Positions 37,001 to 47,213 of a stretch of 64,000 nt of DNA are shown here, in pieces. The number at the start of each line of letters is the position of its first letter. The stretch's first letter is position 1. The stretch lies in the NCBI RefSeq assembly GCF_000208865.1, contig NC_018395.1, positions 4,574,839-4,638,838 of the forward strand. The letters run 5' to 3'. The translations under genes were made by a program, and so were the position numbers. The notes beneath the pieces are model-generated. The model searched no databases, was not told where the DNA came from, and saw nothing but the letters and a program-made list of their open reading frames with translations. Source of the DNA: Neospora caninum Liverpool. Lineage: Eukaryota; Apicomplexa; Conoidasida; Eucoccidiorida; Sarcocystidae.

Positions 37001-40000
37001 CCGGATGCTCGCCGTGGTTCCTGTGCCTCGTGGTGTGCTTGCACTGCAACGGGGCTACATCCCAGCAGCCCTTTCTTTCGTCCTCCGCAGGTGCCTCCTG
37101 TTCCATTTTTTGGGTCCCCGGTCTCCCCTCCTGCCGTCCGTCCAGCGGCGCCGAAACTGCTCTCTCGCCCACCTTCGCCTTCGCTTGCGCTCGCCCCCCT
37201 TGTGCGGCGTCTCCTCACCTTACGTGGCCAGAAGCCGGCTTCTTCGTTCGCTCACGAGAGAGTTGCTCCTTCGCACGTTCGCGAACCTTCTCATCTTTTT
37301 CCGTGCTCGCCCTCGTCTCCGCTGTGGGGAAGCACGCAGACTCGCCGCCCCTCAGTCTGCCTGGAAGGCCAGTTAGACTCGCTGGCTTCTGGAGGGGATC
37401 CCAGGCCTGCGTTCCGAGAGGCAAGTCGACCCCCAGTGTCCAGCGGTTGCTCGAACACGCTTCACATGCCCAATTCGTTCGTGCAGATGACGGAAACAGA
37501 AAGAAGGCTGGGACACGGAAGGCATCCGCCGCTACCAGATTTAGGGTTTGGCAGCCAAGGGAACGCATGTGGATCTACCCTCTTTGTTCATGCGCGCCCC
37601 ATCTGTTTCCCCCTGTATCCTCCTTCTTCGAGCTCTTCGGCCTGTTCAGAAGTCGCGTCTTTGTCGTCTTTTGCCGGCCACGGAAGTTCTCGCGGCTCGA
37701 TCGACCGCAAAAGCAGTTCCTGCGCGCCTCAGGCATTTGTCGTCGAGCCGGCGTGCTGTCTACCCATGTCTCTCTCCCCCAGAGGAGAGGCGCTGGGTGT
37801 CTTGGAAGAAAGGGAGAGAGAAGGAAATCGGCGCAGGGGGGGAGGAGCAAGAGCAGGAAGCGCCGGCATCGAGAAGCGAGAACTCCAACGGGAGAAGGCA
37901 GAGAGGGAAAAGGAGACATGGGAACGAGAGGTGGCCAGGGACTCTGCGAATCCAAGGGCGCGGACACTGGCCTATCAGAGCCGCCAGGAGCCAGGCTCAC
38001 GACAGTCCCTCCCTCTCTCTGTTCACTGCCCCGTCTGTGGAAAAGAGAAGGTGGTTTGTGTCTGTGGAGAGCACAAGGAGGGACAGATACGGAGAGACCA
38101 TGTGTCTGCTTTCCCTCCGTCTCACACCCGCTGCATGCCTTCCCGGCCTCCGTCTCCCTGCTTCTTCGCGGCGACGGGCAAGAGCCGACAAGGCAGTCCT
38201 GAGAGTGGAAATGGAGTCCCAGACCCTCTCGCCACGCCTCCCTCGTGGTCAGAAATCGCATCTCAGCGTCGGAGAGAATCCGTTTCTTCTTTCCTTCCCT
38301 CGCCCTACACAGTTTCGTCTCCGCCCTGTCACGCCCCTCACGCTCCTTTACACCCTCCTTCTCCGGCGATTTCGTCTTTCCAGCGCCCTCCTTGTGTCTC
38401 CCTTGCCTTTCCATCTCAGTCTGCTTCTTCACATGGTCTCTCTCCTGCTTACTGTCCTGGTTGGGTCTCCGAGGCACGTGGTCCCCTCCCTCAGTCCGCT
38501 CCGCAGGCGAGAAGGGAGGGCGGAGCGCCGCGTACTGACCGGCTGCTTCGCATTCTTCAGCGACGCAGTGCTCACCAGCACGCTGAGAAGAGACAGCAGA
38601 AGTCGTCTTCCCCTCCGCCCGGGAAACGAAGCATCGGGGCGCCGAGTTCGTCTCTCCCCAGAACTGAGGCAGCCTCCGTTTCTGGCTTAAATCGTCCTCT
38701 GCCGCTGTCTTCTTGCCCGAGCGCTTTTCGCCTCGCTGTCTCTCCTGGAGGGATCCAGGTAGACCCTATCAAAAAGGGGGGCGAGGCAAATGTCTCATTC
38801 CAAGAAGATGCCTTTGAGGCGACAGCGGCGAGAGGGCGAGGACCGCCGGACGGCCAGTGCATTCCGCCTCATAATCTCGAGTGGGTGGGAGAGCGTGGCG
38901 TGGCGCCTGTCAGCAACGGAATTTTCCCTCCTTTTGGCGGCCTCGGCCAGCTACAGGGAGGCGGAATCGCCGGGTCCAGACTCGGTCAGTTCGGAGCCAA
39001 GCATCTGCTTCTCACCAAGCTCATCGACAATCTCGAAATCGCCAAGAGACAACTAAGGTAAGGGAAATGCCTTGAGTGCTTGGCTCTGTACCTAAGAGTC
39101 CTTGTCCACGTGAGTTGTCACTCTCGTGTTGTTTCTGGTTTGCTCTGCTTGCTCAGGCCACAGAGACACACAGAAAACCGTGTTTCTTCCTCGTCGCTTC
39201 CCCCCGCGTCACCTCCCGTAGCTCGTGTCTCCTCCGCAGTTGCGGACCTTCGCGCCGTCGAACAGCGAGGAAAAGACATCCTCAATGCGCTCAATTGCCG
39301 CTGGCGGCAATTCAAGACTTCCGGAGAACTGAGGACGTGTTTCAGAGAGGAATTCGAGCAGTGGGTTGCAGATTCGCAGCCTCAAAGTTTCCCGCACAGT
39401 GCTGTTGGACACAGCAAGACTTTATCGGGCGAATACGCGGACCAGGCCTACGGCTTGTGGGGAAGGAAATCAGACTCCTTTCAAACGCGTATTGCAAACT
39501 TGAATCAGAAAATGGTACTGAGGACTTTTGGGGGCGTTCAGCGCGTCTTGAGCACCGTGGCGGGCTTCTAATTTCGGCATGAGCAGAATGAAGAGCTAGA
39601 ATTTCGCAGGCGTGCTCCGCGTGTAGACATGTGTCTCTGTTTCCCCCATTTTGGGATCCTCGAGCGTTCCTTTCTGCCTTTCTCCGCGTCGTCTCCTCCG
39701 TCCGTTCTGGGGCCTTGTCTCTTCGCCGCCGAAGCAGGTTTTTTTCGTTTGCCTCTGCGGTCGTCGTTTTTCTTCTCTCTTGCTCTCGCTGCCGCTCATC
39801 TGCTGTCTCTTCTTAGACGCCCGCTCCGTGCCGTTTTTTTCTCGCGGGGGCTCTTTTCTCTTCCCTTCCCTGATATGTTCTTCCGTTCCGCTTCCGGTTG
39901 CTTCCACTGCTCAGGCCACGGTTGTGGGGCGAGAATACCATCTTCTCTACGAGTTTGAACGGGCAAGGCAACAGTGGCACGCCGAGACGACTGTTCAAAG

Positions 40001-41663
40001 ACAGGACAGACAAGGGGAAACGGCCGATCAAGGTACTGCTGCTTGTCCAGATTCCCAGATATAGCGGCGCGTAACCGCGAGGAAAAGACAGGGGACTCTG
40101 CGGTCAAGCACACATGTCTGCATTTGGATATCGGTGTAGCTTTCTCTCTGCCGCTGTGTACTCCATAGAGAGATGCGAATATTTTATTTGCAGGCCGCGA
40201 TAAAGGTATGTGTGCTGACACAATGTATGCGTGTGTAATTGTGCGCAGAGCTGAAGGACTAGCGTGAAATGCCTGTAGATATGAGATAGAGAGGCATAAC
40301 GGCTAGGGGAGAAAGGGAAACAGGGAGGGACAAACAGAGATACACATACACAGTTTCATGTTGAGTGTGTTGTGCCCGCAACTAACTACAGGGTTTCGCA
40401 GGATTCCCGATTTTCCCTGGTGAATCGTTACCACAGCAGAGAGGTGACACGCGATTCACCCTTTCTTGGATAGAGAATTCGCCTTTGCCTCGTTTCTGCT
40501 CTTACCTAGGCAGACCCATGTACAAGGGTGTACGTGCGTGAGGCCGTATATATGGACCTATCTATGTTTTTGTCTCCCTCTGTAGAGATGTAGTTATACG
40601 GGTGTGATGAATGGAGTACTCTCTGTTCCGAGGTACATCCACATGCGTCTCTAAACTGTGTTTTCCTTTTCTTTTTTTCCCAGCTTCGACCTCCGGAGAG
40701 TGCCCCCGTGGCGTTGCAGCGGACGCTCCAGTTGAGCGTCCTGCCTCGCCACGAGGAGAAGGATCCAGCTCGGCAGCTGCGCGTTCACTCGAATCTCCAC
40801 AGAGAATGGAGCAGAAGCGCAATTCTCGGGTTGCGTCTGCCTGCAATTCAGTCTCTTCCAGACGCCCTTCAAGCGACGAAGAAAACGGAGAAAAAGAACA
40901 TTCAACGTCTGGGGCGTCTGAGAAAAAGAAGTCTGTAAATGGTATCGGCCGTGTGCATGGTAGAGACCGAAGAGAGCGCAAAGACTGTAGGAAGAAAGGG
41001 AGAATCACAGCAGCGAGAGAAGACGACTCAGATGTGAGTCTCACTCCGAGTGAGAGAGAGATGTGCAAGATACCGGAGGAGGAGAAGAGACAAGCAAGAA
41101 AACCAAGTTTACTTGCGAAGGCGAAAGGCTTTTCTCGGCGTTCTTGCCGCGAGGAAGAAGGGGAATCGTTCCGTGGCTTGCTCAGCCGACGCTCTACCTC
41201 CGGTTTATTTCGGTCGTCGTCGGTCGCTCCTGCCGCTTCACCCCTAGAAAGAGGCGAATGGACCGAGCGGTACCCCTCTGGATTTCTGTACTCCGCTCAT
41301 TCTGAGACTCCCCGTGGGAAACGTGAGGCGCTTGACAGGGACTTTCCCGATATGGAGCAAGCGTACATCATGTTGGAAGGCGAGTCGCCGCCCCACAGGA
41401 GGGACGAAATCGGTTCACTATCTTCCGCCGCTCTTTGGCACCCTTCTGCCAATGGACGCTTTGGAGAAGCGAGCGAAAAGGCGAGGACTGGCGGAGCAGA
41501 TATTCAGCGACTACTACTCGCCCGTGAGGCACAGGCGATAGAGGACGTGGCGATACGAAAAACAAAACGTTTGGATTCCTTGCAGCAGCAGGAAGAAGAT
41601 TTGCTGGATCTCATTGGACAACATATCGAGAAACATCATCGGGAAAGTAATCGCGAAAAATGA
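34040..41663 (+). CDS. Large Arg/Glu/Ser-rich hypothetical protein, 2157 residues
   Basis: Function not recognised. Exons: 34040-39057, 39157-39514, 39915-40032, 40684-41663. Splice sites are CTAAG|GTAAGG, gctcag|GCC, AAATG|GTACTG, ctcag|GCC, CAAG|GTACTG and tttcccag|CTT, with matching phases 2, 0 and 1. The start ATG has the favoured ACAAGATG context; the frame is open further upstream but without an ATG. Most of exon 1 is low complexity. Exceptions are a Cys cluster at about residues 1330-1345 (CPVCGKEKVVCVCGEH), a possible small zinc-binding site, and the C-terminal ~180 residues of the exon, which end in a helix (TKLIDNLEIAKRQLR). Exon 2 continues with a helical, charged segment (DLRAVEQRGKDILNALNCRW) that looks folded and coiled. 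The C-terminus ends in another helix rich in Gln/Glu (DSLQQQEEDLLDLIGQHIEK). This pattern suggests a scaffold or cytoskeletal protein, but that is inference. Confidence 0.75.
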
Positions 41664-43630
41664 CGTGGCTATGCCCGCGTTAAGCTATTCTATACCTTTG
41701 TCTATCTCTGGTTCTGGCTTTTTCGTTACCTTCGGAGGAACGCTGTTTTCTGGCAAACAACGTGAAGTCGATTTTTTCACCTCGTTTGATAAAACGACTT
41801 CGGCAGAAATTGCCGAGCACACGAGAGAAACCAAATGGCATTGACACGACTTTGAGTATGTCTAGTGTCATTACCACCGTTCTTCTAGATACTGCAGTAG
41901 TCTATTGAGACAACACAGAACCTACAATAAAGTGTTCACGTACAGATGTAAGGTAAGGGTTAGTCACTATCAGTCAGATCATCAGAAGATAGATACTGTT
42001 GCAGTGTTCCGATTCCCCTCGTATTACCTGTTTCCTGCGGAGACCTAACCGCGTGTATATGTACCCACAACTTGGTGTCTCATCCTTTTACAGGAGGAAA
42101 CAGAACCAGGGGAAAATGTATGCGGTGCTGCCGCTCTACCGTTTCCTCTTGTACAAGCATTACTTCAGTAGGACGAGTCACATACGCATTTCGCTGTGGG
42201 AACGAGACAACCGCACAGAAAGAGGAACTCTGTAGATCTCTCGCTGTCGCAATCGAGTTACCTCACCGGATGTAAAAGTAGGCGGGGCCCCCAGTCTATT
42301 GCCGCGCTGGTGAAATTTATTGTTGTACTCTCCGTTCTTTGCACAGTAAGCTAACAGAGAGTTCGCACTACGATAGTTTAAGGTTCCCTGGCGCTGCTCG
42401 ACGATCCTAGAGGCGGCAGTAGGACAGTTACCTCTTACAGACCCCAACTATAACTTTTCGAGATACCAATTTAGATGGGTATATGGGATGTATCTTTACG
42501 GCTACTTATACCAAAGGTACATACGTTTACGCAAAAGCGGATATATCCATGCATTGATATCAGTTTTCATACAGAAACGCCCTTCTCCTCTAGCATGGAG
42601 GCAGGCAGAGACGCTACCAAAATGGACGAGGCGTATAGCTTGTCTCTGTATCCTCTATGGTTTTGAACATATCGTGCTTTGTATTAAAACATAAAGCGAA
42701 TATGAACAAAAGATCCCGGCATAAGTGCTCTACAGAAAGAAACATAACAAAGTTCAGCGATACGTTCGACTGTTACTTAGCACCACAGGCGTGTGACAAG
42801 CCAGAGCAGGAGAGGATGACACGGTGGGTAGAACGAACTACACCATTTCTCTGCCCGCACAGGTAGCCCTTTTTAAATGTCTGCTCTTCTGCAACAGGGT
42901 TCGGCCTGCCTTTGAGTCGTCAAGCATAATCAACGTCTGTCTAATAAAACGGATCTGACTTGATACATCTGACGTCGCCAACTGTTCCGCGCAATCAGCG
43001 AAAGCTCCGATAACTAGAACAGGTTCGAGTGGCTGAACGCGAGTTTGCTTTTCTTTCTAACAAATAACAACAACCCGTTGCTCAGCTCAAACGATGACGG
43101 CTCAATGCGAGGAACAGAATGGCGGTTCCGATTGGCGCCTCGTGTGTCGCCCAGGGAGGAAGCGATGGATTGCTTCCTCTATTCTCCTTTCTGTTCACAA
43201 CCCAGTCGACGCTAGAACTGCTGACCATAACAGGTCTGTACGTGGGACGCCAGCGAACACTGTGAAGCAGGTGACGCTGGCTTGCCGTTGTTCGTGTCCA
43301 GTGTGCATTTTCGGGGAGTTTTTTCACACGATACTTCGCCCATGTATGCTGTTGATGAGGTGTCCCCCGTCAGAGCGTGAAAAAAGCCAGGTGTTTCAAC
43401 ACACGTTTCCGCATGCAGGCAAGCAGGGAAACAAACAGGAAAACGAGCAGGGACGAACGAAGGGTTAGCCGAAGCGTCCATGGGGCTGCCGAACCGAGAG
43501 TCAGCTGTCTAGTTTAGCAGATGCTTTACATGCCCGTGTATGTTAGCTCGTTTGTGTAGCGGAGTCAACCAGTGGGGATCAGCCGCACTCGCGCAGGATG
43601 GCTCGGCTGGCACTGCGGTAGCGCAGCGTT

Positions 43631-43692
43631 TTGATCTAATCAGTCAAAATGATTATTGACCTTTGATCTAATAAGTCTGAATCATTGTTGAC
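43631..43692. repeat. Imperfect tandem repeat of 31 bases, two copies
   Basis: Two adjacent copies share TTTGATCTAAT-AGTC--AAT-ATT-TTGAC with five mismatches, at 43631-43661 and 43662-43692. Confidence 0.8.
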
Positions 43693-44109
43693 AATGAACC
43701 TCTCTTGGCCTGTGTCGCGTTTGTAACACTTGCTGCTTCTTCGGGCATTTCGGTGCCCTTCCACACCCGTGAAAAGCTTTCTTTGGTAAAGAGTTGTTCA
43801 GACTCTTTTGCTGTTCGTTGTGCTCGTCCTTTGGGTCCGGGCTTCTTTCTGTCTTTTGCCTCCTGCTCGTTTGCGGTACTCAGCCGTACGAAATGGAGGT
43901 CTATGATTACGGTCCCGTTCATACGGCTGGCGTGTCTGCGCGTCAGCCGCTTGCAACGGGTTCCAGCGTGTGTGTTGCTCGCCGGTACAGCCGTCCGGCA
44001 ATTTTCTTTATTCAGACTTTCTTCCACCTCGGTGGATACCCTCTGTTGGTGTTGTCCGCTTTTTCTGGGGAGTATATACTACGAGTTGGACTACTGGTTT
44101 AGATCTTGA

Positions 44110-45054
44110 ATGTCTTTGTTTACCGGATCCGCCCTCTCGGGGCAACTGCGGTCTGCCGTCGCAGCAGGTGTCTCCGTGCTGGCCCCCGGCGCGTGTTTCG
44201 GGCCTGCCTCCCCAGGGCGCATCAAGACACGGGAGAGTCGCCGCTTTGCCATCTGGCGGCAACTCGCTTCTGGGGAGGCCACCAGTGCAGCCCGATTCTT
44301 TGGGATTGCCTCCTCTTTTGCCTCGTCCTGCTCTCAACGCAGCAATTCCCCTCAATGCTGCCAGGTCAGGGCGAGCAGCTGGTGGGTCACCACCCACGTA
44401 CCCGTATGCCCCACCGCACCGTGTGCTGCAAAAGAGAGCAGCACCGGTCCCCTCCTTCCTTCCCCTCCTTCAAGTGGCCGCCGGCTTTTCGCGAAGGTGG
44501 TGGCCCCGCCGCGCCTGTCTCTCCCTCGTTCCTCCGTCACGCTGACTGAGGAGGAACACCAACGAAGAACCCCTGAGTTCGGCGGCGAGGCGTGGCCAAA
44601 GACACCGGAGTTCGGCACCGAGCAAACACGGCAGAGGGCGGAAGGACAGCGTGACGAGCGGAGCCGGCGGGATGCCACACGGGCATCCGTCGCCAGAGAC
44701 CTCACGCCCGTCCTCCTCAAACGACGAACCCTCGCAACCGTGTCGTTTGGGAAGGACGAGCAGCGGTGGCCTCTGGCGTCCACGAAGGGCGGCCAGCACG
44801 AGCTGAGTCGTCACACGGAGAGAGGGAGCCGTCCGTGGAGATGTCGTGGTTTGGACCGCCGGCTAGTTACCCGAGGTCCTGAAGCTAATCCACGGGCGGT
44901 CCATGCTGAGGTGCCGTGCTCGAGACGGCCCGTCTGCGGAGAAGAAGCGAAGCCACAGAAATGTGGCAAGTGCTACCGCTTCTTGAAGGCGAAAGGCGCA
45001 AAACCACCTTTCTGTGTTTGCGCCTTCACCAGCAAGTGGGGGCGGGTTCCTTGA
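44110..45054 (+). CDS. Possible hypothetical protein, 314 residues
   Basis: A single ATG-initiated frame of 945 bases in a locally GC-rich island. No family is recognised. It has a Ser/Ala-rich N-terminal half, a short internal repeat (TPEFGGE / TPEFGTE) and a Cys-containing C-terminus (KCGKCYRFLKAKGAKPPFCV) that looks more protein-like than the rest. A Pro/Gly-rich reading of another frame over 43970-44545 competes with it, so it may be spurious. Confidence 0.3.
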   Translation: MSLFTGSALSGQLRSAVAAGVSVLAPGACFGPASPGRIKTRESRRFAIWRQLASGEATSAARFFGIASSFASSCSQRSNSPQCCQVRASSWWVTTHVPVCPTAPCAAKESSTGPLLPSPPSSGRRLFAKVVAPPRLSLPRSSVTLTEEEHQRRTPEFGGEAWPKTPEFGTEQTRQRAEGQRDERSRRDATRASVARDLTPVLLKRRTLATVSFGKDEQRWPLASTKGGQHELSRHTERGSRPWRCRGLDRRLVTRGPEANPRAVHAEVPCSRRPVCGEEAKPQKCGKCYRFLKAKGAKPPFCVCAFTSKWGRVP

Positions 45055-46120
45055 GCGGTCACACTGGTGTCGCTCGCTTCTTCTCTCGGCGTTCCTGGGG
45101 GACCTGTGCGGGGGCTTGTGGCGGTGTGTCGTGTTGTCTCGTCTGGGGCTTTTGTCTTTTGCGTGTGCCTGTGGAGAATCCTTTTCATTTCACGAAATCT
45201 TGAAGTGCTTTGTCGCTGAAGGCATATCTGAAATGCCTTCTACCCGTCTGCAGAGGCTCGCTCTTTGATCACAGTTCCTTCAACCAAAAGACGCGATCCG
45301 CGCTCAGGCGACAAGCTCCCAGTCTACTCTGTAGTGCCAGCCAAAGCAATGAGATAGCTGTATGGAAGACTCGCTTTTGCCGAACTCTCCATTGGTCTCC
45401 TTGACGCTGATCCATTTAGAGGCACACTCAGTCTGGAAAAGGTTGCTGGCGGTAGTTTTTCACCTCCACGACCGGCTCACCAGACACGAGGCGCTGTAGG
45501 AATGCTGGTTTGCTACTCGGTCCTCGCGCTTGCGTTAGGTGTAACTTTGAACGCTCCTCAGGTCACTGTCAGAGCAGGGTGTAGAAGGCAGTGGTCTAGT
45601 CTGTTTCCCGCAGTCGTCAAAAAGAGAGAGCAGAAGAAACCCAGTCTATGTCTTTAACAGCCAACTCTGTTGTCTACCGACAAGTGAACACATTTCCCTC
45701 GCGGGCACGCATAACCACGTCATCACTACTAGCCAGAGGCGAGGCAGCCGCCTTCCCTGCCAAGTAGGGACAGATGTGGGGTTGGGCGGGATCCTTTTTG
45801 AGGTGCCGTTGTGCGTTTGCCGTTAGTATGAGCGAGTTGAGGAGTCGGGGCGACGAAAGAGTGCAGCAGTGAACCCTGGCATTCCTGTGAAAAGAGGTGG
45901 GAGAAAAGAAGTAGAGAGGAGTTGTAGGGAGACACGGTAGCGTTGGGACGCGTTTGCGGGAGCTGCAGACCGGCTTCCTGATTGGGAACAAGGTTGTTTC
46001 AACACTGTTACCGGAGTCACCACAAAAGAGCTACGTTCCCAGGACATTGAGATAGTTAGCCAGGAATTTTTTAGCGTGCCGGGAGTGCGAAGACACCTCC
46101 GACGCTCCCTGCCTCCCTGC

Positions 46121-46459
46121 CTAGGACCTCATGTTTCGTTCTACTCTTGTTTCTTCCATCAACGCCGATGCAATGGGTAAAGCTGCCCCGTTTGATACAT
46201 GCCACCGCTTCCCTCGTTCATTCATCCGATTTCTCCAGAATCGGACCAAGTCCTTAGTGCATTGGTATCTTACAGTCAGAAAAAAAGCTGTCCAGGTTGA
46301 ACTGTCGAGGACACTTGTCCTGACTGGGACAGCCTCTCCTCGGTGTGGCACGTCTCTGGAGAAATCGACGGCAAGCGACTCCTCCGTCTCTTCCTCGAGG
46401 CAACACGCCATGGAGGCTGTTGAGTTGCCGTCTACGTGCTTAGCTATTTCTTTCAGCAT
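46121..46459 (-). CDS. Doubtful small hypothetical protein, 112 residues
   Basis: A minus-strand frame from the ATG at 46459 with mixed residue composition (begins MLKEIAKHVDGNS). A plus-strand frame of similar length overlaps it (46131-46511), and neither shows splice sites or a family match. It is upstream of, and divergent from, UTP25. Confidence 0.18.
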   Translation of the reverse strand: MLKEIAKHVDGNSTASMACCLEEETEESLAVDFSRDVPHRGEAVPVRTSVLDSSTWTAFFLTVRYQCTKDLVRFWRNRMNERGKRWHVSNGAALPIASALMEETRVERNMRS

Positions 46460-46767
46460 TGAGTTTGGTGCGTCGTGGTCTTTTCCTACGGCCACTTCTC
46501 GCTTCGCCTGATGTCGCTTTCGCCTGCTTTCCTTTTCTCTGTCCGGTTCCTGCGTCGTCGAATTCTTCGTTGTGCTCCCAACGCATGTCTTTGGTGGGAC
46601 TTCTGCGCCAAGCAGGTTTTCTCGTGACGATGTTACGTGCTCCTGCCGCACTTTCCCCCGTTCTGTGATTTCTGTACGTGTTCAAGTGTTGCCGATGCTC
46701 ATTTTTTCACATCTGCGAATTCTCTGCTGCCTTCTTTTCAGTCCTTGTCCGTGGCTCTCGGCTTCCA

Positions 46768-46781
46768 TGCATGCGCATGCA
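46768..46781. promoter_or_regulatory. Overlapping TGCATGC motifs upstream of UTP25
   Basis: The sequence TGCATGCGCATGCA contains two GCATGC cores about 440 bases before the UTP25 start codon. TGCATGC-type elements are a known class of apicomplexan (AP2-bound) promoter motif, associated among others with ribosome and translation genes. A role here is inference from position and motif. Confidence 0.4.
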
Positions 46782-47213
46782 CGGTGGGAACCGGCTCGCC
46801 TACTTGTTGTTAGCAGAAGGAAAAAGCCGACCATTCCATAGCTCCTCCTGCCTCCATCGTCTCTTCCCATCAGTCTCGCGCAAGCATTCCCGCTTGTTTT
46901 GTCAATTTTGGTGTCACGAGACGAGGAGGAGTGGAGAAAAGCACAGAAGCAACGGCACCGAGGGAGACTGGGCTTCTCTCCCTCATCGACTTTACTCGTT
47001 GCCTACGCTATTTCGTATTTTGTTTTCTGGAGCGAGTCGACGTCCCTTTTCTGACCGTTCGTCGACTCCTCTTTTTTGTCGCGTTCCGGTTCTTTTTCGT
47101 GGCCTTTTCCCCACGCTGGAAGGCTGGTGAGGATCACTTCTGGAGGTCTTCCGCCCCCGCCTTCTCTTCTCCAGCCTACTTTTCTTTTCCTCGCTCCTTC
47201 AGACTTCTTCTCG

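Larger units (their letters stand above)
41664..47213. other. Gene-poor interval
   Basis: About 5.5 kb with more balanced base composition than the coding blocks. It holds the 3' UTR of the gene to the left, the UTP25 promoter, an imperfect 31-base tandem repeat (43631-43692), and two doubtful ORFs listed separately (44110-45054 plus, 46121-46459 minus). No tRNA or rRNA was seen by eye. Confidence 0.45.

Noticed and set aside
39240..39514. Acceptor at 39239 for exon 2 of the 2157-residue gene
   Set aside because: It breaks the phase with the strong donor at 39058, whereas the acceptor at 39156 keeps the frame and has a better pyrimidine tract.
43082..43468. Overlapping plus and minus frames of 80-124 codons around 43.1-43.5 kb
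   Set aside because: Both strands are equally open, with no splice sites, domain or start context; no basis to choose either.
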